DNA of 64,000 bases from Oscillospiraceae bacterium (GTDB taxonomy: Bacteria > Bacillota > Clostridia > Oscillospirales > Oscillospiraceae): the NCBI GenBank assembly GCA_020025545.1, contig JAHHRX010000006.1, positions 26,643-90,642 of the forward strand, in the 5' to 3' direction. A program made the translations under genes and the position numbers. Below, in pieces: positions 24,512 to 33,424 of the stretch (its first letter is position 1; each line of letters opens with the position of its first letter). The notes under the pieces are model-generated. The model was not told the DNA's origin. It ran no database searches and worked only from the letters and a program-made list of their open reading frames with translations.

Positions 24512-24549
24512 AAAAAAAGAACCGGGGCGGACAAATTTGTCCGCCCCGG
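24512..24549 (-). terminator. Intrinsic terminator of the phosphoglucomutase gene
   Basis: A perfect 28-bp palindrome (CCGGGGCGGACAAA and its complement, 24522-24549) followed on the minus strand by TTCTTTTTTTT. A very strong terminator. Confidence 0.92.
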
Positions 24550-24562
24550 AGTGGGGTTGTAT

Positions 24563-26257
24563 TTACTTGGACATCTGAGCCACCAGAGCATCCAGCAGAT
24601 TTTTTGCATCCTGCTCCGTCTCACCGACAGCCGTGTAATAAAATTTTACCTTGGGCTCGGTGCCGGAAGGACGAACTATGACGCTGCCCTTATCCCCCAG
24701 CACAAACTCCAGCACATTGGATTTCGGCAGGTTAATGGGGGTTTCCTCACCGGTCACCATGTCCTTCTGCGTACGGATGCCGTAGTCACGTATTGCAGTG
24801 ACATCCGCTCCGCCGATAGCCGCAGGTGCGTTGCTGCGAAGGTCGGCCATCATCTTGGCAGCCTTTTCCATGGCGTCGGAGCCGGTAAGCTCAACACTTT
24901 GGACATAAGACAGGAAATAGCCATAGTCTTTATAGAGCTCACGCAGAGCATCCAGAACGGTCTTTCCTTCCCGCTTGAGGCTGGCAGCCATTTCGCAGAC
25001 CAGCATAGAGCCGATCACGGCATCCTTATCTCTTACATAGGTGCCCTTCAGATAGCCGCAGCTTTCCTCAAAGCCGAACACAAAGCGGTTCTGCTGGTTC
25101 TTGTTTTCCAATTCCAAAATCTCACCGCCGATATACTTAAAGCCGGTGAGGACTCTCTTTATTTCCACGCCGTAGTGCGCAGCAATACGGTCAGCCAAAG
25201 GAGAGGAAACGATGCTGCGAACCACCTCTGCACCGTCAGGCAGGTTATTGCGAGCGGTGCGGGCTTTCAGAATATAATCCATCAGCATGCACCCCAGTTC
25301 ATTGCCGGAGAGCTTGCGGAAGCCGTCACCGTCAGGAACAGCAATGGCAATTCTATCGGCATCAGGGTCGGTTCCAAACACAAGGTCGCAGGGGACAGTA
25401 CGGGCAATTTTGTAGCTTTCATTGAGGGCGGCATCGGTTTCGGGGTTGGGATACTCGCAGGTCTTAAAATCGCCGTCAGGCTTCTCTTGGCAGGATACCA
25501 CGGTCACATTGACGCCCAGCCGTCCGAGAATCTCACGGACAGGCTCGTTTCCGGTGCCACACAGAGGCGTATAGACCACATTGAGATGTGCATCCCGGAT
25601 AGATTCAGGATCGACAGATTCGTTGAGGACAGTCTGATAGTAGCGCTCCCACAGCTCTTGATCGATGTAGGAGATCTTTCCTTCTGCCATGAAGGCATCG
25701 AAGGATTTTTCTTCCGGAATGAAGAAATCGATTTGGGAGATCTTTTCGGTGACGATAGCGGCGGGTTCATCCGTCATCTGGCAGCCGTCGGGGCCGTAGC
25801 ACTTGACACCGTTATAGGCACCGGCATTATGGCTTGCAGAAATAACGATGCCGCAGCCGCAGCCCAGCTCCCGGACAGCGTAGGAAAGCATGGGAGTGGG
25901 GGCAAGGCGATCATAGAGGTAAGTGTGGATTCCTGCCTCAGCGAAGGCAACGGCACACACCTCGGCAAACAGCTGAGAATTATGCCGAGAGTCATATCCG
26001 ATTGCAGCCTTTTGGGGCAGATCGGTGCAGGAAAGCCATGCGGCCATACCCTGGGCAGCACGGCGGACAGTATAGCGGTTCAGGCGGTTGCTTCCCGCAC
26101 CCATGATGCCGCGCATACCGGCAGTACCGAATTGCAAGTCGCTGCCAAAGCGCCCCTTCAACTCTTCTTCATCGTGTTCGATAGATGCCAGTTCCTTCTT
26201 TACATCCTCGGGAAGATTGGCATTGCACCAAAACTGATAGCGATCCATATAATTCAT
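24563..26257 (-). CDS. Phosphoglucomutase/phosphomannomutase
   Basis: 564 residues, the size of the PgcA-type alpha-phosphoglucomutases of Firmicutes. It interconverts glucose 1-phosphate and glucose 6-phosphate for envelope precursors. Visible are the phosphoserine loop ISASHNAGAYNGVK, the metal loop DPDADRIAI, the sugar-binding GFEESCGYL and the phosphate-binding VRPSGTEPKVKFY near the C-terminus. The ATG follows AGGGAGGCATAAAA. A terminator precedes it, so it is monocistronic. Confidence 0.93.
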   Translation of the reverse strand: MNYMDRYQFWCNANLPEDVKKELASIEHDEEELKGRFGSDLQFGTAGMRGIMGAGSNRLNRYTVRRAAQGMAAWLSCTDLPQKAAIGYDSRHNSQLFAEVCAVAFAEAGIHTYLYDRLAPTPMLSYAVRELGCGCGIVISASHNAGAYNGVKCYGPDGCQMTDEPAAIVTEKISQIDFFIPEEKSFDAFMAEGKISYIDQELWERYYQTVLNESVDPESIRDAHLNVVYTPLCGTGNEPVREILGRLGVNVTVVSCQEKPDGDFKTCEYPNPETDAALNESYKIARTVPCDLVFGTDPDADRIAIAVPDGDGFRKLSGNELGCMLMDYILKARTARNNLPDGAEVVRSIVSSPLADRIAAHYGVEIKRVLTGFKYIGGEILELENKNQQNRFVFGFEESCGYLKGTYVRDKDAVIGSMLVCEMAASLKREGKTVLDALRELYKDYGYFLSYVQSVELTGSDAMEKAAKMMADLRSNAPAAIGGADVTAIRDYGIRTQKDMVTGEETPINLPKSNVLEFVLGDKGSVIVRPSGTEPKVKFYYTAVGETEQDAKNLLDALVAQMSK

Positions 26258-26279
26258 TTTTATGCCTCCCTGTAATGTG

Positions 26280-26312
26280 AAAAACAGCTCAATAATTCAA
26301 TTGAGCTGCTTT
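26280..26312 (-). terminator. Intrinsic terminator of the coaD operon
   Basis: Minus-strand AGCAGCTCAAT, loop TGAATT, ATTGAGCTGTTTTT. It ends the uvrC-rsmD-coaD-coiled-coil operon. Confidence 0.85.
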
Positions 26313-26317
26313 CGGAA

Positions 26318-26821
26318 TTAGTTTTCAGTTTCTGCTGCTTCAGTGCTGCGGTTTTCCTGAGCCTCGGTAAGGGCACGGAACTTTGCCCGGGTATCCTTCA
26401 CCTCTGCAAGAGACTGGGCAATTGCCTCCTGAGTACGGCGCAGTGCATCGTCCATATAGTCGTTGCTGGCCTTGCGCAGATCAGCAATCCGGCCCTGGGT
26501 CTTGATAACCATTTCCTGACACTGACGGCGTGCCTCCTGATAAATGGCTTCCTCCGCAACCAGCTCCTTGGCCTTCTGCTGAGCCTGACGAACAATGCCC
26601 TCCGCTTCACGGCGTGCCTGTCCAATCAGCTCATTGCGGGACTCAACAATGGTGCGGGACTGCTTCAGCTCAGCAGGCAGCTGGGCGATGATTTCATCCA
26701 GCATATCCAGCACCTTATCCCGCTCCAAAATGCACTTATCGGCACCCAAAGGCAGTGCCCGTGCGTCCTGGATCATATCGTACAGGGCGCTGATAATATC
26801 TTCAATGTGTTGATCGTTCAT
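26318..26821 (-). CDS. Coiled-coil protein of unknown function
   Basis: 167 residues, almost entirely helical and charged. A heptad-rich core from about residue 55 to 150 (ELIGQARREAEGIVRQAQQK and the following repeats) resembles ATP-synthase b/H-type or DivIVA-like stalks. No catalytic motif is present. It begins in ATGA overlap with coaD, so the two are translationally coupled; this pairing recurs in Clostridia. The name ATPase sometimes given to such proteins has no support here. It may scaffold the cell-division or envelope machinery, but that is a guess. Confidence 0.7.
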   Translation of the reverse strand: MNDQHIEDIISALYDMIQDARALPLGADKCILERDKVLDMLDEIIAQLPAELKQSRTIVESRNELIGQARREAEGIVRQAQQKAKELVAEEAIYQEARRQCQEMVIKTQGRIADLRKASNDYMDDALRRTQEAIAQSLAEVKDTRAKFRALTEAQENRSTEAAETEN

Positions 26822-27321
26822 ATTCTATTTCCTCCTTGATGTATGGTAGAAACTCGTTCTTTAAAGTCATCTATGATCTCTTCCGGCAAAAAATCGGATA
26901 AATCCACATCGTAGGATGCCAGTTCCTTTACCATGCTGGAGCTCATATACATGTACTGATGCTCCGCTGTCAGGAACATGGTGTCCAGATTGGGGTTGAT
27001 TTTATGGTTGATCATAGCCATCTGGAATTCATTCTCAAAGTCCGATCCTGCACGCAGTCCCTTAACGATGACGCAGCTGCCTTTTCGCTTTGCGTACTCA
27101 GCCAGCAGTTCATGGGAGCCATCTACTTCCACATTCGGAAGATCGGCTGTAACACGCCGGATAAGCGCTACCCGCTCGTCCAAAGTGAACATGGGATTTT
27201 TTCCTGCATTCACCATAACACAAACAATCAGCTTGTCAAAAATTTTAGAAGAGCGTCGAATGATATTCAGGTGGCCGCTGGTAATCGGATCAAAGCTGCC
27301 CGGATAAATGGCAATTTTCAT
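26818..27321 (-). CDS. coaD: Phosphopantetheine adenylyltransferase
   Basis: 167 residues. CoaD transfers AMP to 4'-phosphopantetheine, the penultimate step to coenzyme A. The nucleotidyltransferase motif is YPGSFDPITSGHLNII with the conserved T-x-G-H, and the second signature is YMSSSMVKELASYDVD. Length is typical (about 160). It overlaps rsmD by 4 nt upstream and the coiled-coil gene by 4 nt downstream. The rsmD-coaD pair is conserved across Firmicutes. Confidence 0.97.
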   Translation of the reverse strand: MKIAIYPGSFDPITSGHLNIIRRSSKIFDKLIVCVMVNAGKNPMFTLDERVALIRRVTADLPNVEVDGSHELLAEYAKRKGSCVIVKGLRAGSDFENEFQMAMINHKINPNLDTMFLTAEHQYMYMSSSMVKELASYDVDLSDFLPEEIIDDFKERVSTIHQGGNRI

Positions 27322-27878
27322 AGTACATCCTCTGCACCGTTTTTACGGTACAACGTCAGCAACGTGCTGCCGTATTTATAATCTTTAGAACGGGTAAAGC
27401 CGGGAAGATTCCACGGAAGCTCCTTCCCAACAGGGCGTTCCGCAACTATTATACCACCAGATTCCAAAATGTCAATTTCCGATAGCTTTTTCAGCGCATT
27501 TTCCAGAAAAATTTCGGCGTATGGCGGATCCAGAAAGATTATATCGAATGTTTCTTTGCAACCGTTAAGATAATCCAGATAATCGCTGCGAATCACCCGA
27601 CCGGCGCTTTCCATGCCGGTACGACGCAGATTTTCCCGAATAACCCGGCAAGGCTTCTCCCCTGCATCCACGATGACAGCGCTTTTGGCTCCTCGGCTGA
27701 GGGCCTCAATGGCGAGCTGTCCGGTTCCGCCGAAAAGGTCCAGAACTCGTGTCAGAGGCAGGTCAAACTGTATGATGCTGAACAGGGCTTCTTTCACCCG
27801 ATCTCCGGTAGGACGGGTCTGCATTCCCTCCGGTGCTTTCAGGGCAACACCCTTTGCTTTTCCTGCAATCACTCTCAT
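27318..27878 (-). CDS. rsmD: 16S rRNA (guanine-966 N2)-methyltransferase
   Basis: 186 residues. The N-terminal MRVIAGKAKGVALKAP and GDRVKEALFSI patches, the SAM-binding DLFGGTGQLAIEALSRGA and the catalytic DPPYAE are diagnostic of RsmD. It methylates G966 in assembling small subunits. It shares 4-nt overlaps with uvrC and coaD, so all three are coupled. The start ATG is inside the end of uvrC. Confidence 0.95.
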   Translation of the reverse strand: MRVIAGKAKGVALKAPEGMQTRPTGDRVKEALFSIIQFDLPLTRVLDLFGGTGQLAIEALSRGAKSAVIVDAGEKPCRVIRENLRRTGMESAGRVIRSDYLDYLNGCKETFDIIFLDPPYAEIFLENALKKLSEIDILESGGIIVAERPVGKELPWNLPGFTRSKDYKYGSTLLTLYRKNGAEDVL

Positions 27879-29704
27879 GTGCTTTCTTCCTCTTTCGTTG
27901 GGTGAAAATGTTTATATACCGCCATGGCAGCATCTCTTGGGAGAAGCCGCTCCAAGTCATAGAGGGGCGCTTCCCGGATGGCGGCGATGGATTTATACTT
28001 TTTCAGCAGCTCCTGCTTGCGCTTGGTGCCGATATGCTCAATGGAATCCAGCTCCGAATATTTGAGCCTGCGGCTTCTAAGCTGGCGGTGATAGGTAATC
28101 GCAAAGCGGTGGGTCTCCTCCTGAATGTTCCCGACAAGGGCAAACACGCTTTGGTTGCCGTCAATTCCGATCTCTCCTCCGTCAGCCGTCACCAGTGCCC
28201 GTGTGCGATGGCGATTGTCCTTCACCATGCCGAACACAGGGAAAGACAGTCCCAGCGCCTGCAGCGCCTGTATAGCCACATTGGCATGGGTGATGCCGCC
28301 GTCAATCAGGAGAAGATCCGGTGTTTCCGTAAAGCCCTTGTCCCCTGCCTTATAGTGCGTAAACCGCCGGGTAAGGATTTGATGCATGGAAGCGTAATCG
28401 TCCTGCCCTGCCATATCCTGAAGCTGAAAGCGCTTATACTCGGACTTTTTCGGTTTTCCGTTTTCAAATACCACCATACTGGCAACAATATCAGTACCGG
28501 AAATATTGGAAATATCGTAGGATTCAATGCGCTTGGGCGGATCCATCGCCAGCATTTTTCCCAGTTGCAGCAAGGCACCCATTGCCTTTTCCTCTTTATC
28601 TGTAAGCCGCTCCGCTTCTTCCAGTGCGTTTTTGTTGGCAAGATCCACCAGATGTGCGCTGTCCCCCCGCTGAGGTACATGGAGCTTGGGTCCACGGCCG
28701 GTCTGCTGCTCCAGCAGCTGGGAAAACAGATCTCCGTCCTCAATTTCAAATGGCAGCAGTACCCGCTTGGGAGCGATACCGCGGCTGAGATAAAACTGTT
28801 TCAGCAAACTGGATACAGCTTCTGCTTTGTCATCCGGCACAGGAAAAACCTCGTAATCCTTATCAAGCAGGTTGCCTCCGCTGAAATGGAGCACTGCAAA
28901 GCAGGCTTTCGTTCCGGTCTGTCCGTACCCCACCACATCCGTATCCGCAAGGGAGCCGGCTGTTACCAGCTGGCGCTGTCCGAGTGCTTCTACAGCATTG
29001 AGCCGATCCCTCAGACTGGCAGCCAGTTCAAATTTGAGTTCCTCCGCCGCATCCAGCATCTGTGTTCGGATTTGTTCTGCTACGGCTTTGTAATTACCCT
29101 GCAAAAGCTGCCGTGCCTGCTCCATTCGCTCCCTATATTCTATCTGGGAGCGGCTGGCCTGACACCATCCGGCGCAGCGGTTCATGTGATAATTCAGGCA
29201 GGGACGGCCTTTGCCCACATCTCGGGGAAACTCTTTACTGCATCCGGGCAGTTTTAAAGTAATCCCAATTGCCTCTATCGCGCTGTTTGTGACGCCGCGG
29301 CTTCCGTAAGGGCCGAAATACTCTGCACCGTCGTGGGCAATCTTGCTCACCAGCGTGATTTTAGGGTACTGTTCTCTCATGTCCAGCCGCAAATAGGGAT
29401 AACCCTTATCGTCTTTCAGAAGGATGTTGTATTTCGGCATATAGCGCTTGATAAGGGAACATTCCAGCACCAGCGCTTCAAATTCCGAAGCCGCAACAAT
29501 CACATCGAAGTGATCAATCTTGCTGACCATCAGGCGGGTTTTGGGCGTATGGGAAGCGGTATCCTGAAAATACTGGCTCACCCGGTTCTTGAGTTTTTTG
29601 GCCTTGCCCACATAAATAACTTTGTCCGTCTTATCCCGCATGATATACACACCGGGAGCAAAGGGCAGGGTCAGCGCCTTGTCTTTCAGTTCATCATAAG
29701 TCAT
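27875..29704 (-). CDS. uvrC: Excinuclease ABC subunit C
   Basis: 609 residues, full length. Its order is a GIY-YIG nuclease domain (PGVYIMRDKTDKVIYVGKAK, residues ~18-40), a UVR motif near 205-240, an RNase H-like nuclease with catalytic Asp residues (ESYDISNISGTDIVASMVVF; DLLLIDGG) and C-terminal helix-hairpin-helices. It makes both incisions in nucleotide-excision repair with UvrB. UvrA and UvrB are not in the window. It leads the operon uvrC-rsmD-coaD and lies just after the HPr terminator. Confidence 0.97.
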   Translation of the reverse strand: MTYDELKDKALTLPFAPGVYIMRDKTDKVIYVGKAKKLKNRVSQYFQDTASHTPKTRLMVSKIDHFDVIVAASEFEALVLECSLIKRYMPKYNILLKDDKGYPYLRLDMREQYPKITLVSKIAHDGAEYFGPYGSRGVTNSAIEAIGITLKLPGCSKEFPRDVGKGRPCLNYHMNRCAGWCQASRSQIEYRERMEQARQLLQGNYKAVAEQIRTQMLDAAEELKFELAASLRDRLNAVEALGQRQLVTAGSLADTDVVGYGQTGTKACFAVLHFSGGNLLDKDYEVFPVPDDKAEAVSSLLKQFYLSRGIAPKRVLLPFEIEDGDLFSQLLEQQTGRGPKLHVPQRGDSAHLVDLANKNALEEAERLTDKEEKAMGALLQLGKMLAMDPPKRIESYDISNISGTDIVASMVVFENGKPKKSEYKRFQLQDMAGQDDYASMHQILTRRFTHYKAGDKGFTETPDLLLIDGGITHANVAIQALQALGLSFPVFGMVKDNRHRTRALVTADGGEIGIDGNQSVFALVGNIQEETHRFAITYHRQLRSRRLKYSELDSIEHIGTKRKQELLKKYKSIAAIREAPLYDLERLLPRDAAMAVYKHFHPTKEEEST

Positions 29705-29713
29705 AGCATCACC

Positions 29714-29757
29714 TAAAAATACCGCCTCAATGCAGAAATTCGAGCATTGAGGCGGTT
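29714..29757 (-). terminator. Intrinsic terminator of the HPr-like gene
   Basis: Minus-strand stem ACCGCCTCAATGC / GCATTGAGGCGGT, 13 bp perfect with a 10-nt loop, followed by ATTTTTAGG. Confidence 0.88.
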
Positions 29758-29771
29758 AACGCACGGTTATA

Positions 29772-30032
29772 TCAATAAACATCCCGCTTGAGCAGAGCTT
29801 CCAGAGCGGTTACTGCAGCCTCTTCATCAGAACCTGCCGCAGACAGTGTCACGGTAGCTCCGGTCACGATCCCCAGAGACATAATGCCCAAAAGACTTTT
29901 GGCGTTCATCTTGCGATTTTCAGATTCCAGCCAAATACTGCTTTCAAACTCGTTCGCCTTCTGCACAAAGTATGTAGCCTGCTTGTTGTGCAGACCGGAT
30001 TCGCAGCGAACTACGATTTCTTTACTAAACAT
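29772..30032 (-). CDS. HPr family phosphocarrier protein
   Basis: 86 residues from the ATG at 30032, 8 nt after AAGGAG; a GTG nine bases upstream is too near the ribosome binding site. Histidine 15 (GLHNKQAT) and Ser46 (NAKSLLGI) stand exactly where HPr carries PtsI- and HprK-phosphorylated residues. However, the canonical GLHARPA is GLHNKQA, so the conserved Arg17 is Lys and Pro18 is Gln. It could be true HPr or a regulatory paralogue of the Crh kind with retained His. It has its own promoter and terminator, with no ptsI beside it. Confidence 0.85.
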   Translation of the reverse strand: MFSKEIVVRCESGLHNKQATYFVQKANEFESSIWLESENRKMNAKSLLGIMSLGIVTGATVTLSAAGSDEEAAVTALEALLKRDVY

Positions 30033-30087
30033 ACGATACACTCCTTATCATTCTTTCTCTTATTGAGGAAAGAATCGACTTATATAT

Positions 30088-30115
30088 ATGATAGCAAATT
30101 TCACTAAAAAGTCAA
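30088..30115 (-). promoter_or_regulatory. Promoter of the HPr-like gene
   Basis: Minus-strand TTGACT, 16 nt, TATCAT, about 55 nt upstream of the start codon. Confidence 0.65.
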
Positions 30116-30146
30116 CCGAAAACAAATTTCTTTTCCGAAAAGGCCA

Positions 30147-32522
30147 TCAGCGGAATTCGGCGATGGTTACGCCATCCTCTCCCTCGCCGTAAACACCCAG
30201 CCGGAAGGACTTAATAAACTTGTTCTTTTTCAGTTCCTTTTGTACAGCAGTCCGCAGAACACCTGTACCTTTACCGTGGATGATCCGAACGGATTGGAGG
30301 TTAGCGCGCATGGCTTCGTCCAAATACCGATCCAGCACGCAGATAGCCTCCACCGCATCCATGCCTCGCAGATCCACTTCGGCCGGCATGGAGGAGAGTT
30401 TCATTTCCCTGCCGGAATGGGCAGGATGTCCCTTCTGCTTGTAGGGATTCTCGGATTCCAGAAGATACACTTCCTCGGGCTTTACGGTCATTTTCAGAAT
30501 ACCTGCCTGCAGAAGGTAGGTTCCATCCTTGTTGATGGCGATGACGCTTGCCTTAGTTCCCAGCTTGAGAATCTCCACCGTGTCCCCTACCAGAACGCTC
30601 CGCTTGGGCTCCGGTCGCTTTTCTTCCTTGCGGGATACTCTGAGTTTACTTTCGGCTTCGTTAAGACTTCTACGCAGTTCCGCCTGCCGCTGATTTATGC
30701 CGGTGGTGTCGGCGCTGTCTTGAAGCTGCTTTTTAAATGCTTTCAATTCATCGGAAGCGGCATTTGCGGTTCTGCGGGCATCTTCAATAATCTGCTGTGC
30801 CTCACGGCGGGCGGCTTCCAGAGCCTTGTCCTTTTCGCGCTGAAGCTGCGCACTGTAATCCTCGCTCTGGCGTTTGATTTTTTCGGTCTCCAGCCGCAGC
30901 TTTTCTGCCTCATAGCGGGCAGCTTCCATCTGCTGACGCTGGGTTTCCAGCTGCGAAAGTACATCTTCAAAGTCCTTGTCGCTCTTGCCCACCAGATCCG
31001 CAGCTTCCTTCAGAATGTCCTCCGAAAGTCCCAGACGTCTGGAAATGGCAAAGGCATTGGATTTACCGGGAATGCCGATCAGCAGCTTGTAGGTAGGCTG
31101 GAGTGTCTCTACATTGAACTCGCAGGATGCATTGATAACGCCGGCAGTGCGCATGGCATAGAGCTTCAGCTCCGCATAGTGGGTGGTCGCTACTACACGG
31201 CTGCCCATCTTGCGGCAGTATTCAATGAGCGCAATGGCCAGAGCCGCCCCCTCAGCAGGGTCAGTACCGGCACCCAGCTCATCAAAGAGAACCAGTGTCC
31301 TGTCGGAACACTCTGCCACTACATCCACGATTGTGCGCATATGGCTGGAAAATGTAGAAAGGCTCTGGGCTATGGACTGCTCGTCGCCGATATCCGCAAG
31401 AATTGCATCAAAAGTGGAAAGGGTACTGCCGTCCCCTGCCGGAACATGGAGGCCGCACTCTGCCATCAGGGTCAGCAGACCGATGGTTTTAAGAGTGACG
31501 GTTTTACCGCCGGTATTGGGGCCGGTAATAATCATGGTGTCAAAATCCGTGCCGATATGCAGAGAAATGGGCACTACTTTCGCTGAATCAATCAGCGGAT
31601 GGCGTGCATTGCGCAGCTGCACCCGCCCCTCGTCGTTCATAATGGGAGGCCATGCACGCATTCGGTAGGCAAGCTTAGCTTTTGCAAAAATCACATCCAG
31701 CCGGACAAGGATGGAAACCGTCAGGGTAATATCCTCCCGGTGGGCGGCGGCTTCTGCGGAAAGCTCCGCAAGGATTCGCTCGATTTCTTTCTTTTCCTTA
31801 AGTTCCAGCTCCCGCAAGGCATTGTTGGCGTTGACCGCGGACATAGGCTCGACAAAATAGGTAGAGCCTGTGGCGGACACATCGTGCACCATACCCGGCA
31901 CATCTGCCTTGTGCTCGCTCTTCACGGGCACTACATACCGCCCTTGGCGGATGGTGATGATAGGATCCCGCAGAAATTTGGAATATGCAGGGGAAGAGAT
32001 GATTTTTTGCAGACCGTCTTTGATTTTTGCGGACTGGATCCGCATATGGCGGCGGATATCCGCCAGCTCAGGGCTGGCAGAATCCGCAATTTCCTCTTCC
32101 GAAAGAATGGCACCATAGATGCGGTCTTCCAGATATTTATTGGGAGTTATTGCCTGAAACAGGGGATCCAGCACTGTGGCCTTCTCCTCTTCGTCACAGT
32201 AGCCCTTCACAGTGCGGGCGCACCGCAGTACGGCGGCGATATGTAAAAGCTCCACGGGCTGCAGACTGCCGCCGCGGTCTGCGCGCTCCAATGCCGCAGA
32301 CACATCCGATACTCCGGCAAAAGAAGGGTTTCCCTTCCGGGAGCAGAGGTCAGAGGCTGCGGTAGTTTCATCCAGTAAGGTTTGCACATCCTCAAGATCA
32401 TGCGCAGGACGCAGCTTCAGGCAGGCAGCTTTGCCTGCTTCACTGCCTGCACATTCCGCAAGAAGCGCCAAAACCTGATCCAGTTCCAGCTTGTGCAGGG
32501 ATTTTTCGTATAACTGAGACAT
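30147..32522 (-). CDS. mutS2: Endonuclease MutS2
   Basis: 791 residues. It has a MutS-type clamp/core and ATPase with Walker A GPNTGGKTVTLKTIG and Walker B LVLFDELGAGTDPAEGAAL. A long coiled coil (~520-620) and a C-terminal Smr nuclease domain (VDLRGMDAVEAI ... IIHGKGTGVLR) follow. The mismatch-recognition N-terminal domain of MutS is missing, as expected. In Firmicutes MutS2 limits recombination and rescues collided ribosomes through Smr. It lies 10 nt after recO on the same strand. Confidence 0.97.
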   Translation of the reverse strand: MSQLYEKSLHKLELDQVLALLAECAGSEAGKAACLKLRPAHDLEDVQTLLDETTAASDLCSRKGNPSFAGVSDVSAALERADRGGSLQPVELLHIAAVLRCARTVKGYCDEEEKATVLDPLFQAITPNKYLEDRIYGAILSEEEIADSASPELADIRRHMRIQSAKIKDGLQKIISSPAYSKFLRDPIITIRQGRYVVPVKSEHKADVPGMVHDVSATGSTYFVEPMSAVNANNALRELELKEKKEIERILAELSAEAAAHREDITLTVSILVRLDVIFAKAKLAYRMRAWPPIMNDEGRVQLRNARHPLIDSAKVVPISLHIGTDFDTMIITGPNTGGKTVTLKTIGLLTLMAECGLHVPAGDGSTLSTFDAILADIGDEQSIAQSLSTFSSHMRTIVDVVAECSDRTLVLFDELGAGTDPAEGAALAIALIEYCRKMGSRVVATTHYAELKLYAMRTAGVINASCEFNVETLQPTYKLLIGIPGKSNAFAISRRLGLSEDILKEAADLVGKSDKDFEDVLSQLETQRQQMEAARYEAEKLRLETEKIKRQSEDYSAQLQREKDKALEAARREAQQIIEDARRTANAASDELKAFKKQLQDSADTTGINQRQAELRRSLNEAESKLRVSRKEEKRPEPKRSVLVGDTVEILKLGTKASVIAINKDGTYLLQAGILKMTVKPEEVYLLESENPYKQKGHPAHSGREMKLSSMPAEVDLRGMDAVEAICVLDRYLDEAMRANLQSVRIIHGKGTGVLRTAVQKELKKNKFIKSFRLGVYGEGEDGVTIAEFR

Positions 32523-32532
32523 AGTATTTCTC

Positions 32533-33276
32533 CTAAATCAGCAGAGATTTATAAAAATCAAGGGTAGAAAACCCACGCTCCAGCTGAGTTGTAAAGTAAG
32601 CTTCGGCGATTTGACTGAGTTGCTGCTGGGTTTCGGTGCCGACGGAAAAACCGAACAGCTTTTTGGGCGAGCATAGGGTTATGTAGCGCATTGCTTCTAT
32701 GGTTCCCTCTGCAACCGGCATCCGGATTCCGTCAGAATCGGCGCTGCGGCACCCACGACATTCCAGACGGCCTGCGGAAAGGTCAAACAGCTCCGGTGTC
32801 TGACAGCCGCAGACATGGCATCCGAACAAATCCGGCTGATAACCTCCAAGGCAGGCAGAACGCAGTTCAAATACCGCCTTCACCTTATCCTCGGGGACAT
32901 TCAGTCTGGAAAGGCCGTAAAGGCAGTTGAGCACAAGGCTCAAAAGCTCCGGGTTCGGCAGATCTTCCTGAGAAAGTACCTCTGCCGCCTGAGCAAAATA
33001 AGTCCCAAGGGAAAGCTTGGTAAGATCACGGCGCAGATCCTGAAACAGCTCGATCGATGCCGCTTCGTTGATGGTGTACATTCCCCGGTATTCAAACAAA
33101 GTAAAATCCCCGTAGGCAAGCAACTGGCAGGGTGCAATCAGCGGACTGTTTTTTCGCCGCAGTCCCCGGGCTTTTACTGTGAGCTTGCCGTGATCCGGTG
33201 TAAGCAGCGTGAGCAGGGCATCTCTCTCATTGTAATCCGTTACCCGAATCACCAAGCCCTGAATCGTCAAATACAT
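32533..33276 (-). CDS. recO: DNA repair protein RecO
   Basis: 247 residues. The N-terminal OB fold starts MYLTIQGLVIRVTDYNERDALLTLL. A four-cysteine zinc site sits at about 150-175 (CHVCGC ... CRGC). RecO loads RecA onto SSB-coated DNA with RecR. The start overlaps the end of yqzL by 50 nt; it was chosen by alignment to the usual RecO N-terminus. The order era-yqzL-recO matches bacilli. mutS2 follows directly. Confidence 0.95.
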   Translation of the reverse strand: MYLTIQGLVIRVTDYNERDALLTLLTPDHGKLTVKARGLRRKNSPLIAPCQLLAYGDFTLFEYRGMYTINEAASIELFQDLRRDLTKLSLGTYFAQAAEVLSQEDLPNPELLSLVLNCLYGLSRLNVPEDKVKAVFELRSACLGGYQPDLFGCHVCGCQTPELFDLSAGRLECRGCRSADSDGIRMPVAEGTIEAMRYITLCSPKKLFGFSVGTETQQQLSQIAEAYFTTQLERGFSTLDFYKSLLI

Positions 33277-33370
33277 GCTTTGCCTCCAAATTCATCGCCC
33301 GGGTATAGGCGATGTAAGCCTCCGGTGCGCCGGTCTCAACAAAAAGAGTCCAATAATCACTTGCTCTCAT
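33227..33370 (-). CDS. yqzL: Small YqzL-like protein
   Basis: 47 residues, exactly the length of B. subtilis YqzL. The start ATG at 33370 follows CGGAGG with a 7-nt gap; an ATG two codons earlier is too close. The sequence (RASDYWTLFVETGAPEAYIA) shares the W..F..TG....Y pattern of YqzL. Position between era and recO is conserved. Its function is unknown. The last 50 bases overlap recO in another frame. No similarity search was possible. Confidence 0.75.
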   Translation of the reverse strand: MRASDYWTLFVETGAPEAYIAYTRAMNLEAKHVFDDSGLGDSGNGLQ

Positions 33371-33424
33371 GGTCATCCCTCCGGCACTAGTTTGAGCCGT
33401 CCGGGGGAATATCACTCATGGAAA

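Noticed and set aside
24503..26275. Very long open frame antisense to the phosphoglucomutase gene
   Set aside because: It mirrors the conserved gene in another frame, lacks any family motif, and arises from codon bias of the real gene.
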